From Taiwanofungus camphoratus (taxonomy: Eukaryota; Basidiomycota; Agaricomycetes; Polyporales; Taiwanofungaceae), in NCBI GenBank assembly GCA_003999685.1, contig CP021227.1:124001-188000 (forward strand): 64,000 nt of DNA. The letters are read 5' to 3'. Each line of letters begins with the position of its first letter. Position 1 is the first letter of the stretch. Both the position numbers and the translations under genes were made by a program. The notes under the pieces were generated by a model, which was not told where the DNA came from, ran no database searches, and was given only the letters and a program-made list of their open reading frames with translations. Of this stretch, positions 60,649-64,000 are shown in pieces.

Positions 60649-63600
60649 ATGCCCACGTTCTCTGACGGCGACGACAGCGTCGACGCTCCCGTCATGTCTG
60701 ATATACCCATTCACGGTCCTTCTTCCAACGGCGACATGCGCCTTCATCTTCAGAACCTTTTGGATAACAAGGAGAAACAGCTGCAGCAGGCCGGCACGCT
60801 CGGGCAGCAGCTGCTTGCGCAGCGGATGGAGCTGGAAGACCGGATCAGACAGCTGCAGGAGTTCGATCTCGATGGTGGTGGCAGCAGCGATGAAGACGAC
60901 GTGGACGCGAGCGTGCGCGAGAGATACCGCGAGTTAGCCGACACGATCAAAGCATGGGACGCGGAAAACGAGCAACTATCGAACGCGTTTGGGTACAAGG
61001 TACGCAGCGTTCGTGATATGGGGAAAGACCGGCAGTGATCTTTGACCGTTGATCCGACGTGAATAGCAACTTTCCAACAATGGCACGCAGGCGCACATGG
61101 AGTTATCGCGCAGCGAGGTCGAGCGTTCGCTCGAGCGATCGAAGGCGTCTGCTGCGGGGCCTTCAGCCGTTCAATCGTCGCGTCGTGCTAAAAATGCTGC
61201 ACACCGTGCAGATGACGTCGGTACGTGCGGCGTCTATAGTCGGGCTGTGGTGGTGGTCTATGTTTAATACTGACTACCTGATCGTCGCAGAGTTTGCATT
61301 CGAGATTGGTAGCGGGCTGTTGACGGAGGTGCGACGGCTGCAGAGCCTTCTGGGAGAACGTGATAAGGCGATCCAGGACAACAAAGAGGAGAAGGATGAT
61401 CTAGAGAAGACAGTCGAGAGCCTGCGGATGACTCTGCGGCAGCAGGAGCAGTCTGCGGATAAGTTCAAAGAGGAGAATTGGAATCTCGAGGTCACCCTGC
61501 AGGAGCTCCGCACGCAACTGTCCGACTCTCAGTCGTCCGTGCAGCGGCTGGAGGGCGAGCATAAGCGCCTGACAAAAATGCTCACGATGGCGCGTGAGGC
61601 GGTAGACCAGCATAAGAACGAGTCCGAGAGACACCAGAACGCGTTCATGGAACTCAAGGCGAAGCACGAAACCGACGTCGCACAGGCGCGGAAGCATGCA
61701 GCGAGCCTGCAGCGTGACAAGTCTGATCTGCAGCAGACGCTTGACTCGATGAAAGCTGAAATGGCTAAGGCAAGTCGAAGGTTCCCTCGGTTTGGGTCGC
61801 CGTTGACGCCCAACGGCGCTGCTGGCTCTGATATGCTGACCCCCGGCAATCATGATGAGGACGATGTGTTTGGCACCACGGGCGGGGCGTCCACGAACAA
61901 TAGGAAGAAGATTGACGCCACGTTCTTCACTGCCGCAGAGGGCTTTACTGAATACCCTGACTCATCTCCTGACCCATCACCCTCCAAGCCGTTCCTGGCT
62001 CCTAATCACCCAAGTAATGAGATTGAGGCCTTGCAACAACGGTTAGCTCATGCTCAGAGGCAGATCAATACTCTGAAGGGCACGTTGCAGAGGGAGAAGG
62101 AGCTCCGGATGGAATACAGGCGCAAACTCGACTCATCTCCTGGGTATGCCATCGAGGAAGAGCAAGAACCTGTGATAGACGAAGAAGATGAGGTGCCTAA
62201 GCCCAAGCCACGCTTGACACCATTCCGTGCAGGCAGGGGCCGCGGCAGGGGTAGAGGCAGGGGTGGTCTTACACTCATCCAACGGCTGGGAATGGCAGCG
62301 AATAGTCCAGCTTCCGAATACAATGACGACGAAGTGCGCGAGACCTCTCCACCGCCGCCTGTCCCTCCGCTCCCTGCTGCCTTCCAGGTTGAAGATATCG
62401 CTAATGTCGACACGGAAGACGAAGATGAGCTAGACGTACAAGCTTCCCCCTCACCTCATTTGACTTCAAACCGCACGAGCGTGGACGGGATGGATCCTGC
62501 GTTTGCGAATGTTCTCCGTCGATCCGCCTCTGCCAGCTCGCTACCGCAAGTGAGTCCCCTTCGACAGTCTGTCGTTGCAAGGACATCTAGGGGAGGAACT
62601 CTACCTCGCCGGTCTAGGGGTGGCGCCGCGTACCAGGATGCTCGACCACCATCACTGGTAGGACAGCCCGAGGCCTTGGCCGCGGAGCTCGGGCTAGGAT
62701 TGGGAGCCGCCTTGAACGACAGTGTGGAGGTCCAAGAGCCAGCTCCCGCCGTCGAGACTGCCGAGTCTGGGGTTCAGACTGACTTCGATGAGCTACCAGC
62801 TCCCCCTCTGCCCCCGATTCACGTCACGCCTGCCATGTCAGAGATAGGTGTTCAAGTAGATCCGGAACCTCTGCCTTTGAAGGCGATGTCCGAAGTCTCT
62901 TTGCAGACAGACGCGGAGCCTGTGCTAGTTCGCACAGAAACGGGAGTGCAGCATGTGGAACCTGAATCAGTCCACATATCGAACGCAGTGTCTGTCCCTG
63001 AGCATCAACGGCTCTCTCCTGCACCGATCCTCATTCAAGCTGAGACGCAGACTCCGCGTGTGCAATCCATTGATGTTGACGTTCAGACAATTCCTGAGCC
63101 TGAGCCTGAGCCCGTAGAAAAGGTAGACATGGACATCCAGACACAGCCACCACCGCTCGCAGTCACTATCGAAGTACAGACACAAACATTGGAGCCTGTT
63201 GCTGTTGATGTGGAGGTACAAGCAATGCAGAGCGAAATACCCCGCCTACTCTGTGTCGACCAGGCCTCCGTTACTGCAGAGTCGTCGTATGGAGATTCCA
63301 GCGGTGATACGACAATTCATGCCAGGCCAGCGTCGCTTCTGCTGTCAGAGGAAGGCCACGAGTACTACGATACCGAGACAGAGACAGGCTCGGTCATGGA
63401 GACAGACACCGACGCCTACCAGGATGCCCATCAAAGTTCAGTTCTTCCGACTCCTACTGAGTCACTCGATGACTTCCACTCGATCATGACCGTCTCGGAC
63501 AACGATTTCTCCGAAAGTGAGGACGACAACGAGAGCATCAGAGCTTCTCGTTTACCTAGCCGTCAGGACCTGTCGGCTATGTCCTCTACTGTTTCTGTCG

Positions 63601-63735
63601 CAGAGCCATCGTCGTTGACCTCGGTTCTACCTGAACCAGCACGCACATATGAGTCGAGAGCGGTTTCTACTGACCCCATCGAGGAGGTAAGGCGCCTGGA
63701 GCCTGAGGTGCAGGAACAACAGGTGGAAACCGAGT

Positions 63736-63772
<37 letters not shown>

Positions 63773-64000
63773 GAAAGCCGAGCTCAAGGAAATGTCGGTG
63801 CAGACGGATGAGTGGGTCCCTCCTACCTCGCCTCCTCCTACAGCTCCTGTCGCCGCTCCTGTCACCGCTCCTGTTACCGCCCCTCCTACCCCAGCACCTG
63901 GTCCAGTCCCCACTTTGTACCGTGTAGGTGTCAACTCTCAGCAATTCCAATTCATTTCACCCCCTTCATCAGCCGGCCCGACAACTATGTCGCTGCCCAT
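60649..64000 (+). CDS. NUM1: Num1/ApsA/Mcp5-type cortical anchor, 5' part
   Basis: N-terminal part of a large cell-cortex protein that anchors dynein and mitochondria and positions nuclei in hyphae (Num1 in yeast, ApsA in Aspergillus, Mcp5 in fission yeast). Exons 60649-60999, 61091-61220 and 61291 to the window edge, in phase, about 1,060 residues so far; incomplete. Seen: an N-terminal coiled coil (NLLDNKEKQLQQAGTLGQQL), the family block IGSGLLTEVRRLQSLLGERD followed by a long coiled coil to about residue 340, an RG-rich stretch GRGRGRGRGRGG, and a long acidic low-complexity region with repeated VQT-type motifs (GVQTD, SLQTD, DVQTI, DIQTQ, EVQTQT, SVQTD) and an EP repeat. The PH domain expected at the far C terminus lies beyond the window. 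Start: first ATG of the open frame preceding the acidic MPTFSDGDD. Confidence 0.88.
63738..63773. repeat. GAGCCT hexanucleotide repeat, in frame
   Basis: Five copies of GAGCCT and one GAGCCG inside the Num1-like coding sequence, coding for (Glu-Pro)6. A shorter EP run of the same kind lies near 63095-63115. In-frame length variation between strains is likely. Confidence 0.9.

Noticed and set aside
1-64000. CRISPR arrays, bacterial operons, LTR elements, rRNA
   Set aside because: No regularly spaced direct repeats, no long direct terminal repeats with polyprotein motifs and no ribosomal sequence were seen. The gene structure is clearly eukaryotic.

Overview
The window reads as nuclear DNA of a filamentous basidiomycete, most likely an agaricomycete and perhaps a polypore (the order is a guess). 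The protein-coding genes are cut by many introns of about 50-75 bases, nearly all GT-AG, with exons as short as 9 nt. The conserved genes are typical fungal housekeeping genes: splicing factors, a COPII coat subunit, an RNA polymerase subunit and a cortical dynein anchor. F-box proteins are repeated in the way expected of mushroom genomes. I found no tRNA, rRNA, CRISPR array or retroelement. All exon structures were joined by hand from splice signals, frame and family similarity; for the well-supported genes the exon lengths sum to a multiple of three.

Layout. 0-5.6 kb: BUD13 and an MFS transporter, separated by about 2.5 kb with no gene I can support. 5.6-19.5 kb: a gene-poor accessory stretch with three related F-box genes, each carrying a lesion; two of them are divergently arranged. 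19.5-29.2 kb: a compact gene-dense block with RPC19 (five tiny exons), a small basidiomycete-type protein, the phosphatase YVH1, a coiled-coil protein and SEC24 (15 exons). 29.8-37.7 kb: a strongly GC-rich block holding the methyltransferase EFM7, about 5.3 kb of apparently non-coding GC-rich DNA, and a 440-residue Ser/Pro-rich protein. 40-42.3 kb: a class I cyclic-nucleotide phosphodiesterase.

43.8-50 kb holds the least explained locus: two large, divergently transcribed genes of uncharacterised fungal families, a 554-residue protein that looks like a tubular lipid-binding (TULIP-type) fold and a protein of about 1,080 residues with a beta-rich N-terminal half, a Trp-rich amphipathic helical middle and a hydrophobic C terminus. 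They share one promoter region. 50.6-55.4 kb: an intact F-box/LRR gene, a 240-bp non-autonomous DNA transposon with terminal inverted repeats and target duplication, and a decayed SRPK-type kinase. 57-64 kb: an enolase-superfamily sugar-acid dehydratase, the spliceosomal J-protein CWC23/DNAJC17, and the first part of a Num1/ApsA-type cortical anchor that runs off the right edge.

How the genes relate: this is ordinary eukaryotic gene order, not an operon. RNA processing recurs (BUD13, CWC23, RPC19, YVH1 for ribosome assembly), but nothing shows that these genes act together because of their position. The one arrangement that does suggest joint function is the divergent pair at 43.8-50 kb.
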